Shown in pieces: positions 22,081-33,500 of a DNA stretch of 64,000 nt (the stretch's first letter is position 1; each line of letters begins with the position of its first letter). Below the pieces are notes generated by a model. The model made no database searches. It was not told the origin of the DNA and saw only the letters and a list, made by a program, of their open reading frames with translations. The DNA is from Taiwanofungus camphoratus (lineage: Eukaryota; Basidiomycota; Agaricomycetes; Polyporales; Taiwanofungaceae), in contig CP021220.1 in the NCBI GenBank assembly GCA_003999685.1, positions 3,286,001 through 3,350,000 on the forward strand, written 5' to 3'. The position numbers were made by a program, and so were the translations under genes.

Positions 22081-23373
22081 ATGAGGAAACTTAGTTGGAC
22101 AGGCTGCTGGTTCCTCCTGGGTGTTTCGACTGTTCGCGCGTCATTTGCTATCTTGCCAGTGGGGAGCACGTTGCAGCAATGCGTTGCAATAGATCTTATT
22201 TGAATGGAAGAGGCGAGTGCTTGTATACATTCTCCGGCATGTTTACCGCTGACCGCTCCTACAACAGCCTCCTATTGTATGCCGCACTCCGACGATGGAG
22301 TCGGTTGTTGCAAACTGACCGCAACATTGTTACAGCACCTCTGGGCAGCACCAAATAGAGATGACGCCCCAGCAGATGCAATCCTGCGCGACTTTGTGGT
22401 ATGATCAACAATTCGTACATACTTTTGGACTGTCAGCCTTCCCATTGGTGGGTCTGGACACTTCAGGGTAATCTGCTGCTGATTGTTATAGGTTTCAAGG
22501 TCAGAACGTGAGCTTCACGTATGTTCAAACGGCTGACCCGTTTGTACTTTTTTTTCTCGTGAGTGGAATTCATTAGATTGAGTCAGTCCTCGTCTTCAAC
22601 ATTGCTCTAGCCTAAGTATATACTATTGTCGCTAGGCCTAATCCTTCACGCTTCCTGACAGATGGCACATCTTCGACCGCTGTACCGCCTACGTCCAATT
22701 TTAGCTCCAGTTCTAGCTTTAGTTCCAGTTCTAGTTCCAGCTCTAGTTCCTCATTTAGTTATACCTATACCCTCGCTCTAACCGATGCCCCTGCTGGTGC
22801 ACCACAGCCCAAGGGGTCTACAACACACCATTCAACAGCAATAGGAGCTGTTGTGGGCGGAGTCGGAGGAGGAGTCGTTACCCTGCTGGCAGCTCTCGGG
22901 ATTTCGCTAGTCGTGCGGCGCAAGGCAGTGACTGGTATAGACAAGGGTGAGTTAATCCGTACATCAATGTATAATATATGTGTGTGCACTATCATACATG
23001 CTCGGTGCTTGCATTGCAGAGGCGTCAGTTTCCCGCAAACTGGCTTGTCGTCGGCTCCAGTTATGTCCACGTTGTATGCTATCGCACCCTTCGGGATCAA
23101 TGAGCACGCGCATACGCACCAGACGAACGGCATCCTTGATGTAAATAGTCATCAAAGCACTGGCACGAAAATCGGGGGTAATTCATACGGTCCTTTGTTG
23201 CATTTTGACTGATGTACTACTGTGTGTCTGATGATAGACGTGCCATCTACGGTCAGTCAAGCGGCATCGGGTCTAGCGCTTACTCGCGAAACGGATGCAG
23301 GCATTGGTTTTGTGAAGACAGAGTCCCGGACGCTCTCCCACCTGCATATCAGGATTTTGGGAGACGTGGATGA
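22081..23373 (+). pseudogene. Type I membrane protein, tandem copy 3, decayed
   Basis: Third paralogue. The signal peptide (MRKLSWTGCWFLLGVSTVRA) and FAILPVGSTLQQCVAIDLI are clear, and the 9-nt exon is still present at 22268-22276. Several changes point to loss of function. TGG of the conserved Trp is TGA at 22200-22202, and the following donor GT has become GC. Single-base shifts lie near 22398 and 22430, and another shift sits near the C terminus, where TLPPAYQDFG is in a different frame from the preceding TRETDAGIGFVKTESR. The stalk (a run of about 20 Ser/Phe), the membrane segment (AIGAVVGGVGGGVVTLLAAL) and a longer tail remain readable. The tail motif suggests the ancestral copy had a PPxY-like end. 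It could still be transcribed. Confidence 0.65.
22268..22276 (+). other. 9-nt micro-exon remnant in tandem copy 3
   Basis: CCTCCTATT between ACAACAG and GTATGC, matching the blocks in copies 1 and 2, although the upstream donor of this copy is lost and the gene is decayed. Confidence 0.55.
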
Positions 23374-23626
23374 GTAGCGTCTCTGTTCTTGTATTCATAA
23401 TATGTTTGAGTATCAAAACGGCCTTGATGTTGGATGGTTTTTTTAGTTACCTTGAAAAATCACAAATAAATTCCGTCACCGAGCACACCAGGGATCCGTT
23501 TTTAGGCTAGGTGTATGGCAGGTTGAACCCTGAGACTTTCGACAGCATTTCAATGGACCACCAGTATATTTTAATTCTTGAAATAGGTCATTGTCTGGAC
23601 AAGTAATAAATGCCACAATGGTCGGT

Positions 23627-25600
23627 TCATTTCACGGAGACTCTCAGCATGATCTCAGAGATGACGACACCTGCATGAGGCATCTTTCCGCTGATGACCT
23701 CAGTCATTTTTTCTTTGAATGCAGCCGAGCTTTTGATCTTATCCCAATACTTTACGATGATAGCAAGTTCCATCTCCTTAACTTCTTCATATCTACCGAA
23801 CGCGGGACATTCAGTTGCAATTTTCAGCCGACGTGATCGGTGCTACTAACCTGAAGGTGAACTTGCTGAAGATCTCCCTTAGGACAGTGTGAGGGGACAA
23901 TTGCCACTGGAGGTGTCGCAATGCTATCTATTTCAGATCGTCAAGCCCCAGTTTCGCCTCTTCATAAGATTGAGATGTGTCAACAGGTTAGCAATCCCGT
24001 ACCTTATGCGCAAGCGCGTATATGGACTTGCATGATGGTGGTGTCGGGCGATTGCTGTTTGTGCTACGGTAGGCGATAACGAAATCTTCGCGAGCCTGTC
24101 GATCTTCGCCGCTCAATGGGGCGAATTCTATACAGCCAGTATAACAATGCCTCCCATCTGCAACATACATAATAAGCCAGCGGCTCTTATGACAGGGAAG
24201 ACGAATGGAGACCCACGTGCGGGAGGCAGCACCGAGCAGAACGAGCGTTGTGCTTTCAAATGATTTCACCAAAAGGTAACAAACAGGGCAAAGCACAGTG
24301 AGATTCCCGAATATACTGACCCGGTGACAGACACTAACTAGGTTCGAGGGGCCGGACGTCATTCCTATGTGTTTGTAAGTCCTCAATAATGGCGACATCC
24401 GAAGGGTCATTCGTGGAACTAGGTGACACTGTTGGAAGAATGGTATTAAATGTCAATTTCCAAAGGACTGTCCACCCCTCAATCACCAACGGTCTCCTAC
24501 CATCAATGTCCATCTTTATATGAACTACTGAGGTCGGGCGATGCACTGTCGTTGGGTCCGAACGCTTTTTACGTTCTTGTACGGCAGCCACTTCGTCGTG
24601 GCAAGGGAGTCCATTCATGAGGACAGCGCTATCTTCCTCTTCCTCATCGCCACCTTCACTCTGTTCGAAGTTGCTGTCGCTATCCTGGTGTTCGCTCAAA
24701 AGAGTGTAATCTTTCAAGCAACCATCTTTGGGAAGCTCAAAGCCTTCCAGTACAGCTTTTGCATCAAGAACTGGTCAAGAATTGTGTCATCGTCATCATT
24801 ACCGAAAACATGCTCGTGCTCTACTTACGACCCTCAAAGTGCTTGTGATGTGAAGATAGATCTTGGAAGTTGGTGTGAAATATGCTAGGACACTTCAGGC
24901 TGCTCGAAGAGGTCCTTTTGCGAAAGAGAATGAATCGTGTAGTGGATACGTCTCTTGCAGTAATAACCCGGTGGAGAAGGTTTAGTGTAGGTTTTGAGCG
25001 CGGCGTCGGAATGGCGATTGACTTTAGAGTAACAAGAATCGTCATCACATCCTCTTTTTGCATCGTTGAGTTGTTCTCAAACTGCTTTTGCGAGAGCAAA
25101 GTACCCATGCTGACCTTACCAAACTCAAACGTTGTCTGGCGTTTTCGCGGCTTCGTAAATTAAGTACGGCGATTGAGAGCCTGACCAGTTATTGTGGCAT
25201 AGATCACAGTTGGTGGTGACGTGTTGCCAGGTAGCATATAAAGTGATAACTTGCATTTTCGATGCCTAGCATCTCTGTCGTATGGTGAAGAGATCTTGAA
25301 CATAAACCCAGGCCAGAATATGGTGGTCATCCTTGGTTCAGCGTCAACCCCTTCCGGAGCTGTGAGAAGTTCTCGTAAACGATCCACCTTGAATCGAACG
25401 GACAGATCGAAGTGAGCTCCGTCTTGCTGGATCTGCACGTAAGCCATGATGTCGAAATTTTTCCTACGGAAGTGTGCAGACTGTAGGACCACCCTTGAGC
25501 CAACCTGAGAAAATGAGCCAGAACTTAGCTGACACATAGTGACCGAGAGTTGAAAAAAAATGTCACTGACAGTCCTTGAAGACGCTGCGAGACACTGCAA
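23627..25600 (-). pseudogene. MATH-BTB protein gene, copy A, decayed
   Basis: MATH-BTB proteins serve as substrate adaptors for cullin-3 ubiquitin ligases in well-studied members; in Agaricomycetes they form large, fast-changing families. Copy A reads FDLSVRFKVDRLRELL and FWPGFMFKI (MATH-like half, about 25420-25290), then MTILVTLKS, an acidic Ser-rich linker (about 24710-24600) and YTGCIEFAPLSGEDRQARED (BTB core, 24150-24090). It closes with CKSIYALAHK, LGLDDLK and RYEEVKEMELAIIVKYWDKI, ending at 23627. Reasons for calling it broken: in-frame TAA at 25160-25162, a TAG right after LGLDDLK (about 23930), and about 10 nt missing just before YTGCIEF so the frame shifts. No good ATG starts the first exon. 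Splicing could avoid one of these but not all. Confidence 0.65.
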
Positions 25601-25966
25601 GGCAGCTGAAATGAATCCAGAGACTTCAGGTGTGGTAAGTATGTCTTGACAAACCTGACGCTATTAAAGACGCGAAGTCAATACTCCCGCGACGCGTCAA
25701 ACCGCGCTTCGTACTGAGATAACGCGGTCACGCATACATTGGCCTCAAAGGTACAGTATTACATGGTTCAAACAAGTAACAGAGGACAATCTGCCAGACC
25801 GTTGCTTCAGATTGGAACAAAAGTAAAGTAACAAATATGTAAGGAAAGGATGATGGTGCGAATGATTGTACATGGGTTCGAACACGTGTCGGTATACAGC
25901 TTTTGAATGATCCCACAAGACATTATTGCCGCCTATCAAGAATACCTCCGCAAATAAAAATTCCTT

Positions 25967-28900
25967 CTACTCATCTTCCGAGGACGAGCTGTCGTAGAGC
26001 ATGACATATTCAACATCCTGCGCTTGATCAGTGGTCACGATATGGGTCCTGCTATCCTCATAGACGGCGTCGTCGTCATCGGACGATGGTGATGAAGGCG
26101 CATTGACAAGAGAGACCGAAGAATCAAGAGAACCGTCCTCGGAGGAAGGAACGGACGGTATGGTCACCGACAGAGTAGGCGCAGATCCGACGGCAGACCC
26201 GCGCTCAACCGCAGTGACTGACAGTATGGGAGACCGCTGCGGGACAGACTGCGGCATAATCACAGAGGACGATGCCAGTGAGTTGTCCACAAACGATAAC
26301 CCCGACATTGCACGAGTTACCTCAGCCACAGTGATGCTAGAAGGACAATAAGCACTTGCGTTTGAAGGAAGAAGATTACACGTACTCAATCCAAATCCTG
26401 TGACCAAACCGATTGCCCTTGCCGTCGCTAAGGCGCCAGTAGCTGACGTATCGACCCGGAATCTCAGGAGCCTGACATACGATACGAAGTGTCAGACTAG
26501 ATTTTAGTCCATGAATCGAAGTGGACGCACCTTCATCTCTCCCGCTACAATCTCAACCTCTTCACCAGGTCTTACAGCACCCACCTTCACTTTGCGCGCT
26601 GCATTTCCATGAGGCGCCATACGATCACCGGCTACGAAAACCAATTCAGTGGTCTCTGGCCAATTGCCCATGCCTTCGTTCATCATCCTCCAAGACTTCA
26701 CAAATTCTGCACCAGGAGGGAAGACTTGGCCGTCGGGAATATTGTTGTCAGAGAGAAAGCTGGCATAGAGAGGCGGGGGCGGAATAACCGGCGGCTCCGG
26801 AGAAAGTGATCTCGCAGGTGCCGCCATGAGCCTATCGCGGGAAGGGGGGGATGGAACGCTGGGGAAGTAGTCGTTCAGGCGACGTTGAAAAGCTACGGCG
26901 CGATTTTCATCACTTCTGTCGGCCACCTGCGCTGCAAGCGGCCTGCAGAGGAGCGGTTCGCCGACCAACGGAGACTCCTCAGCTGCGGTGCATGCATCAC
27001 CTGCCACCCTTGCCTTCACTTCGTCACTCGGCCTTATCTCGTCAACCAGCATCGCGCCGGGCATAGAATCTTCACGAGTGATGGCGCCTGCAATGATACC
27101 CGCATTGGGAGTAGGAGGCTGTAAGAGGTGTTTGAGCATCGAGGTCAACTCGGGCCACAACTCCCGCCATTCATTGTTGTTCACAGGGCCAAGACGAGGA
27201 ACCGAATTAGACGACGCAGTAGACGCAGGCGCCTCCGATGGAGTCGTCAATCCACCAAGTGTGGTCTCAATTTCGTCTTGCTCATCTTTGTCGTTGTTTT
27301 GATTGTCGATATCGACGAGACGTTCCTCCGAGAGAAGAATCGGGAGTCCGTCGGGAGCACGTTGGCTCTCAGGCTCTGCCGGCGAGGACGAGGGTGATAA
27401 CAGCGCTGCTGGCTCCTTACCCACGGCTGCACGGATAGCGTCGTCCATCGGCCCGAGAAGTGTGGAATCTGGAATTGCCACACTGTGTAGCATGTCCGAA
27501 ATGGAAGTGTTTCGTACGGTCGGGATCAGAGGCGGTAAGTCAGGCAACATTGTCGGCAGATCTGGTTCACCGGCGGTTGGTGGAACTTGCTCCATGCTGG
27601 CTAGTATTGAATGCCAATGATCTGCCGACGACTCGATGGGAGTTACGTTATTGCCATTTTGTAAGAGCCCATCATCGCTAGTAGATTCTTTTTCGTGTTC
27701 CCGAGTACCAGGAGACACCCGTTCAACATTCTGAGAAGGTGTAGCAAATCGCAGCACTGTCCGATTTGCCCTCTGTATCATAGGAATCGTTGTATCCGGC
27801 GTCTTTATCTTCAGGAGCGGATGCATAGGCGGGTGTACCGGAATTGGAAGAGCTTCACAGTGCTGACATAGATCGAAATCTTCGCACGAAGGATGCAAAC
27901 ACTGCAAGACATCTCGCAAGGTCAACCAAAGAAACCAAGACAATGCAGGCAAAATTATGATAATGTACCCACTTTATAGCGGGGACCAATGATAAGGCGA
28001 TCGCATACATTACATGTCGCGTTGTGAACCACTGTACTATTGAGAGCGTCACGAATCTATGAGACCCTTTCAGCGCCAGTCGTCTTCGTTGAAGACGCCC
28101 CCGTACTGACCTCGAGCTGATCTGGGCTCTTGACCTTAACAAAACCGTGACCTGGGTGCTGCTCCGGCGTGATCCTGTACGAAGCTGTTGTAAGAGAATG
28201 AAAAAAAAACAGTATGTATATGCTGACCTATAGCACGACCAGCATGTGTCGAAATCAGGGCAATTCAGACATTTCTAACTCATCTATCAGTATATGCAAG
28301 CGGAGCATGAGCCATACTGAGAAATGACGCACGTAACGATCGCCATAGATTCTCGAATCGCACATGTTACACGACGCATTGTGCGAGACAGCTCGTGCCT
28401 GTGAGCCCCACCTCGACCTCCGTGGCGGCAAAGGTATGTGAGGCTCGCGCTCACCATCCCCACTAAACACGGTATGCACGATCACTTCGCCTGGACGATC
28501 AATCTCGAAGAATTGGTGGGTCAGTCCGTGCTTCGTTCGTACGCCAGGTGAGCAGATGCATTGACCGCATAAATCATAATCAGGGCAATCGAGACATTTG
28601 TGCCGCACACCAACAATCTCGCGACTACATACGTCGCAGATGATGTTCTTGTGTACTACCAGAGCGGGCCCGGAAGGCTCGAGGACAGGAGGCGGGGGTG
28701 CGACAGACCTCGGGAAGCTAGAACGAGAGATAGCTGTCAAATCATAAGCACGACGGTAGATATCCATGTTGCCTGGTGTTTCAATGGGGAAGAAAGCGTG
28801 AGAAAGATCGTGTTTCTCGCGTTGACTAGCCGAAGACAGACATCCTGCACAAAGATCATAGTCTAATAATGATGCGAGCGTGTCAGAATCACCTTCTTGA

Positions 28901-30949
28901 AGGTGCTCCAAATAGACTCACCATCGCATTCCAGACATTTGTACCTCACTCCAACAATGGGATCCACATCACAAACATTACAATGAATGCCAACATGTAT
29001 AATCTGTTCCAAGTCATGTGCCTTCCTTATCGGATGGAACGAATGACGGATAGGATGTTCGTCCCTGATATTGGAGGAGATGCAAGTGATGCACAAATCG
29101 AAATCTAGCGGCACGAGTAGTACGCAAAGATTATGACAATAAGCAGTCTGCAAGCTGAAAGACTGAATCGAGACTCACTTGGACAATCGTTGCACTTAAA
29201 CCTTACTCCCCTCAAATTAATAGTATGGCATCCATCGCACGTAATTCCCCAGTGTATAAGCTCAGTCTCCGTCGCAGCTACCTCCCCCCTGTTATGTTGC
29301 GACTGCCGGTGAGGATATATACCAACCTGACTGGGCGATAGAGGAGTAAACGAACTATGATAAGAAATGGGAGGCGACGATGGTAAAGGCGGTACGAGGC
29401 CGAGAGATGTGGATGGCGGAACTGGAGGAGGTAACGAACACACGTCAACGTAGGATGGGTAGGCACCCTCGTGGACACGCCAAGAGGTAGAACTTCGATA
29501 CCTAGACGCAGGCTCCCGCGACGAAGCTGACTGGGAACCTGGAAACGATACTCTCGGATTGTTGTCCGACGTCCAATCATTTCCAAATGCAGCCTTCATA
29601 GTACGATCGATGTCCGTCATGAAATTTGCTAGAAGTGTCCTGACCTCTGCCTTGCCTTGTGAGACTGAACAACAATGACTTGCAGTAGGCTGTTGGGATC
29701 CAGATATATGAGGTTGCTGTGCAGAAGTACGCGTGTCCTCCCGCTGCTGTCGTTGCGGGCCTTGATACTGCGCCTGGTTATGCGGCTGCGGAGCGGTCTC
29801 TAAAGACTGCGGACTATAGAATGAGGGGGGACGCATAATTATAGGTGACACCATCACATCATCATATTCAGTGCGGCTTGGCTGCTGAGTCTCGCTCTGA
29901 CTGCTAGCAATACCCATGGACGGGTATAGTATCGGAGGCGGCGGTATAACAAGCGGAAAACAAGAAGATGAAGTACCCTGTGAAAGCATGATCGGCGGAG
30001 GCGGAGGAGGAGGTGGCGGTGGAGCAATAAATCCGTCCCAAGAGTGACGCTGCTCCGGCTCCGAGGTAGAACTGCTTGGGTGCGGGTCATGAGAACTCTG
30101 AAGCTGGATGAACTGCCTGGGAGCGGGATCAACGCCGCGTTCAGTGGAGCGTAGGCGATCAGTAGTAACAGGCTCCCGTGCTAACAAATCAAACAGAGAA
30201 GGCCTAACGGTCCTGGCAGTTCTGGCACTAGCGTCCGAGCTACCCCTTGAGGAAGGCCTCTGGGGCAGAGGCCTTGATGACTGTGAAAGGGACCGGGAGG
30301 TGGATAACAATGGTTGCGACAGGCGCGGCGGAGACCTTCTGAGGGGCGACCTGGGAGGTGAAGGAGGCAGCTGTGAACTGATGCTGAAACGGCTAGTAGT
30401 ACGTTCACGAAGGCGCTCGAGGAAGAGCCTGCGCTCTTCCATTTTCCTCCTGCGAGGAACAGCTGCGGACCAGTCAACTACGGTGGCAGAACTTTGACTA
30501 GCGCCCTCGGAAGCTGTAGCGCCAGTATTGTCGCTGTCCGCAGTGGATAACATGCTGACGCGATTACTATCAACGACTCTAGGCGACTTATGCGGGGTCT
30601 CGTCATATACGGAGAACTTGAGGAGAGCACCAGGCCAAGTGCGCCCCTGATAAGGCGCTATGTGGGCACCGTACTCATCTGCAGAATGAGCTTCGACGCC
30701 GATAAGGATGCGTTGAGAGGTTGATGTAGGATTAGGCGAGAAGAGAAGCTTGGACAAATAAAAAGAATGAGAGATGGGAAACACTCTGTACAACTACAGA
30801 AGTGCATACATCAGTTCCTGTCGCCAGGGATGAGGAGGTCAGTAAAGACTTGCCTGGTGGTATAGCTGTTCATACGACGGAAAGTATGCAGGATCAGGAA
30901 AAGTGAATTTACGAGTCTCGTTGTGATAGGTTGCCTTGACAGTAAACAT
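25967..30949 (-). CDS. NBR1-like selective autophagy receptor (PB1, five ZZ fingers, FW domain)
   Basis: Binds cargo and the autophagosome membrane, by homology with NBR1. Exon 1 (from 30949) starts a PB1 domain, MFTVKATYHNETRKFTFPD; it ends at a GC donor (CAG|GCAAGT) and exon 2 continues LYRVFPIS...YDETP. A long Ser/Pro/Arg-rich linker follows (30600-29320). Then come five ZZ zinc fingers: CDGCHTINLRGVRFKCNDC (about 29240), CNVCDVDPIVGVRYKCLEC (28980), CDVCSREIVGVRHKCLDC (28630), CNMCDSRIYGDRYKCLNC (28370) and CNVCDRLIIGPRYKC (28010), each continuing DxxLCxxC or similar. The FW (four-tryptophan, Ig-like) domain follows with FVKSWRMMNEGMGNWPE and YVSYWRLSDGKGNRFG. The acidic C terminus has EYVML within acidic residues, a good candidate Atg8-interacting motif, and ends SSSSEDE at 25967. 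Exons are interrupted within the zinc fingers by about 50-100-nt introns. Fission yeast Nbr1 has three ZZ and human one, so five is high. Confidence 0.88.
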
Positions 30950-31081
30950 GGTTGCTCGCAATCCCACAGAGTTCGGAGCAGAGGGGCACGGTGCTCAGGG
31001 AGCACGCGTAGTCGTGCTACTTATACTCCTTAGACGCCCGCTCCTATATTGGGATGCTCGGAGCACTGCGCAGTCACGTGC
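30950..31081. promoter_or_regulatory. Short divergent promoter between NBR1-like and lyase-like genes
   Basis: Only 132 bp separate the two start codons, so the genes share one promoter region. It contains CACGCG and CACGTG (at 31075), an E-box/bHLH-type hexamer, close to the plus-strand ATG. Control by a shared factor is possible but not shown. Confidence 0.55.
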
Positions 31082-31985
31082 ATGGCCTTGGCTTCCGACT
31101 TCCAGTTACTATCCTCGACTAGATATGACAAGTCTCTCCTCGACGTTGAATGGAACACGCTCGCCAACGGCGGCGTCCAGTCGCCCTATCTTTTATTGAC
31201 TTATCACTATGACAGGCTTTGCGATGCCGCAAGGCAGCATGGTTGGACGGCACAGAATTTCACTATTGATGATTTGAGGAGAGTGTGCGATGAGGCGGTC
31301 CGAGACACTCTCCATGATCATTCTTCGCCAGATGGACCCCTCAAAGTGAGCGCCAAAATACCTTGCTCACTTCGATGTGGTTTCTGTGGTTGAATTTGAC
31401 GTCGCGCTCTAGGTCCGCATCATCCTCGCCAACACTGGCACTCTGATAGCCTCTGCCTCTCCTGTACATCCACTGCCTTCTGCAGACCCTATTCTTGCTT
31501 CTCTGTTCGCACCTTCTGGTATTTCCTCCGACATCGACCTGTCTCCCTTCGGCCCACTTCTGACCATACATCCTGATATTCGTCCTACGACCTCGACGCT
31601 TTTCACTCGCACGAAGACGACCTACCGTCCGCACTATACGGCCGCACGCACGCGACTGAATATTCCCCCTCTTCCTACACCATCTAACGCGGACGTACTG
31701 CTCTACACACCGTCTGGGGAGCTCACCGAAACATCTACACGTAACATCGCCTTCTTCCGTGGGTCACCTCCTCACTGGGTCACCCCGCGCACAGAAACTG
31801 GCTGCCTTCCTGGCATAATGCGTCGGTGGTTGCTTGGGAAAGGCAGGGTCACTGAGGCGGTTCAACGCGAGCTCACGAGAGACGACCTCGTCGAGGGAGA
31901 GTATGTACTCACATTCAACGGCGTCGAAGGCTGTCGCTTGGGACGCATCATGTTCGTATCGAGGGACATCAGTCGAACATTGTGA
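31082..31985 (+). CDS. Aminotransferase class IV, 4-amino-4-deoxychorismate lyase-like
   Basis: Probably a pyridoxal-phosphate lyase releasing p-aminobenzoate from aminodeoxychorismate in folate synthesis; yeast Abz2 is the reference. Two exons, 31082-31345 and 31413-31985, join in frame to 278 residues. Features typical of fold-type IV enzymes: early Arg/Tyr in LLLTYHYDRLCDAA, the Lys region TRTKTTYRPHYTAAR, the ADVLLYTPSGELTETSTRNI block (equivalent to EvlLln.~G~vtEgs~sNiF) and GCLPGIMRRWLL (equivalent to Gil.G~tR~~l). The end, GCRLGRIMFV, also fits. The substrate-level call (lyase rather than branched-chain or D-amino-acid aminotransferase) comes from overall resemblance to fungal Abz2-like proteins and is less sure than the family. 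The ATG at 31082 is preceded by another in frame at 31049. Confidence 0.75.
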
Positions 31986-31989
31986 TGAC

Positions 31990-32410
31990 TCAGAGAGGCA
32001 ACGCGTGGCCCAAGTATGTTGGCTGTGAGCGAACGAGAAGCAAGTTGCTTACGGACGAGACACTGGAGCAGACTTCATGCGCAAGTGTAGGTTAACCATA
32101 TACGGCATATTTGGCTCATTCTCGCTGACTTGCTTTTTGTTCAGAGATATTACGTAGTTGTCCCATTTGTCTGCCTTTTAGACCAAGTCCGCTGTCCACA
32201 AGAAAAGAAAGGCGCGCGGGGTAACGTTAGAGCAAAGACTCATCGTGTAGAGAAGTATACCACGTGTATTCTTTCTCCCCACGCTCTGAAGTGTTGCCTC
32301 AATGGCACCGAAGTCGTGAGCGTCGATCGTCTCGTTACCCTGCCTTATTACCTCGCACCAGCTAAGAGATCTGTCTCCGTCAAGACTTACACTCTAAATC
32401 GATTTCCGTT
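31990..32410 (+). other. Unassigned stretch downstream of lyase-like gene
   Basis: Contains a short basic frame (TKSAVHKKRKARGVTLEQRL, about 32190-32250) that might belong to an exon of another gene, but no partner exons or family could be identified. The remainder is probably the lyase 3' region and the upstream part of copy E. Confidence 0.25.
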
Positions 32411-32419
32411 AACCTTCCA

Positions 32420-32990
32420 GGATAGTGCGTATCAGCCTGCGGCGATCGGAATTCAATATATCTTTCCAATTTAGAATTGACAACTTTGACCAGCTCTTCG
32501 CGACGCATGCGATCAAACGAACGTATGAGACTGAAGTCGTCGGACCACATCTTTTCATTTTAGGGTACGCTCCGAAAACCGCGGAAACATCGATGGGAAA
32601 CGTGTTTACAGCTCGTACCTTCATATCATAAAACGAGTAAAAAATCCTGAGGTACACATTCGCTTGAAGATCACAGCTCTGTCGCTCGGCGGGCTTCCTT
32701 ACTTCACCAAATCGCTTGTGCGCTCCTCCTTCCAACATGGCGGAGATCATGGGCGTTTCAGGACCTCTATGTCGTACGAAACGTTCAAGAGCCATAAGGG
32801 TATATAACAAGAGAATGCGCTGCTGCTTGAAGCCATGATCAAGTCATCTCCGTGGCCAACGATCCGAACAGATAACATGCTGGACCTCCTATGCAAGACT
32901 CACATGCAGCGAGGTGGCCCGTCAACGATATTGTTGTTCATTCGAACTTCGATAGCCACTCAAGGAAATCCAGACGTCCCACCACATTAT
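32420..32990 (+). pseudogene. MATH domain gene remnant, copy E
   Basis: Reads RRSEFNISFQFRIDNFDQLF and VGPHLFILGY, then in another frame YLHIIKRVKNPEVHIRLKIT and DHGRFRTSMSYETFKSHKGI, followed by ENALLLEAMI. The second set is the usual end of a MATH domain (G.frFi....l...kgy...d.l.ieA.i). The two frames may be joined by an intron or may reflect a shift. No BTB half is found before the next copy begins at 33.5 kb, so it is truncated or its BTB half is lost. It shares SEF(N/D)(I/L)(S/T)FQFRI with copy B, so the two are paralogues. Confidence 0.5.
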
Positions 32991-32999
32991 ATGTGTTTG

Positions 33000-33500
33000 T
33001 GGATGCACTGATTGAGTCATGCGAGAATGTTGAATGTAATTACACGTCATGTTCTCTTTTCTCAGACATTGGCTAACTTGCAAACAGGGTGCATTGTGTT
33101 TGCGCCAGGTGACTATACTATCCCTGACCATTCATTCGGCCCCCCCAAGTCGGCAGCTAGGGGCCTCGACCAATAAAAATTCACGTGAAGCCCGTGCCAC
33201 CTCCTTGTTGCGCCACCTCTACACTTACTTGTCCATTTACGAAAAGCCATCAAAAAAGAGGAGCTTTTGACCAATCAGAAGTGATTACCGTGGTTAGGGA
33301 CAGTAATCGTGGTTAAACCAGGAAGCACAATCATACATTAGTCACTCGAATCGACTACGCATTGACTGATGCGTGACTATTTTTTCCAAATTCAGACAGC
33401 GGGAGTGGAGGAAAATGACTGGTTAGTTAATTGGCGCGATTTGGGATCGTGACTAGGTTGACTATCCTGTTTTACAGAGTGTCGCGCGTCTAAATCGACA
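33000..33500. other. Intergenic with CCAAT-type sites
   Basis: No gene seen. Holds GACCAATAAAAA (about 33168) and GACCAATCAGAAG (about 33269), CCAAT-like sites that could be the upstream region of copy B. The second lies in a 30-bp block that recurs inverted at about 35700-35740. Confidence 0.4.

Noticed and set aside
25830-25890. GGTTCGAACAC as a B box of a tRNA gene
   Set aside because: No A box and no cloverleaf on either strand.
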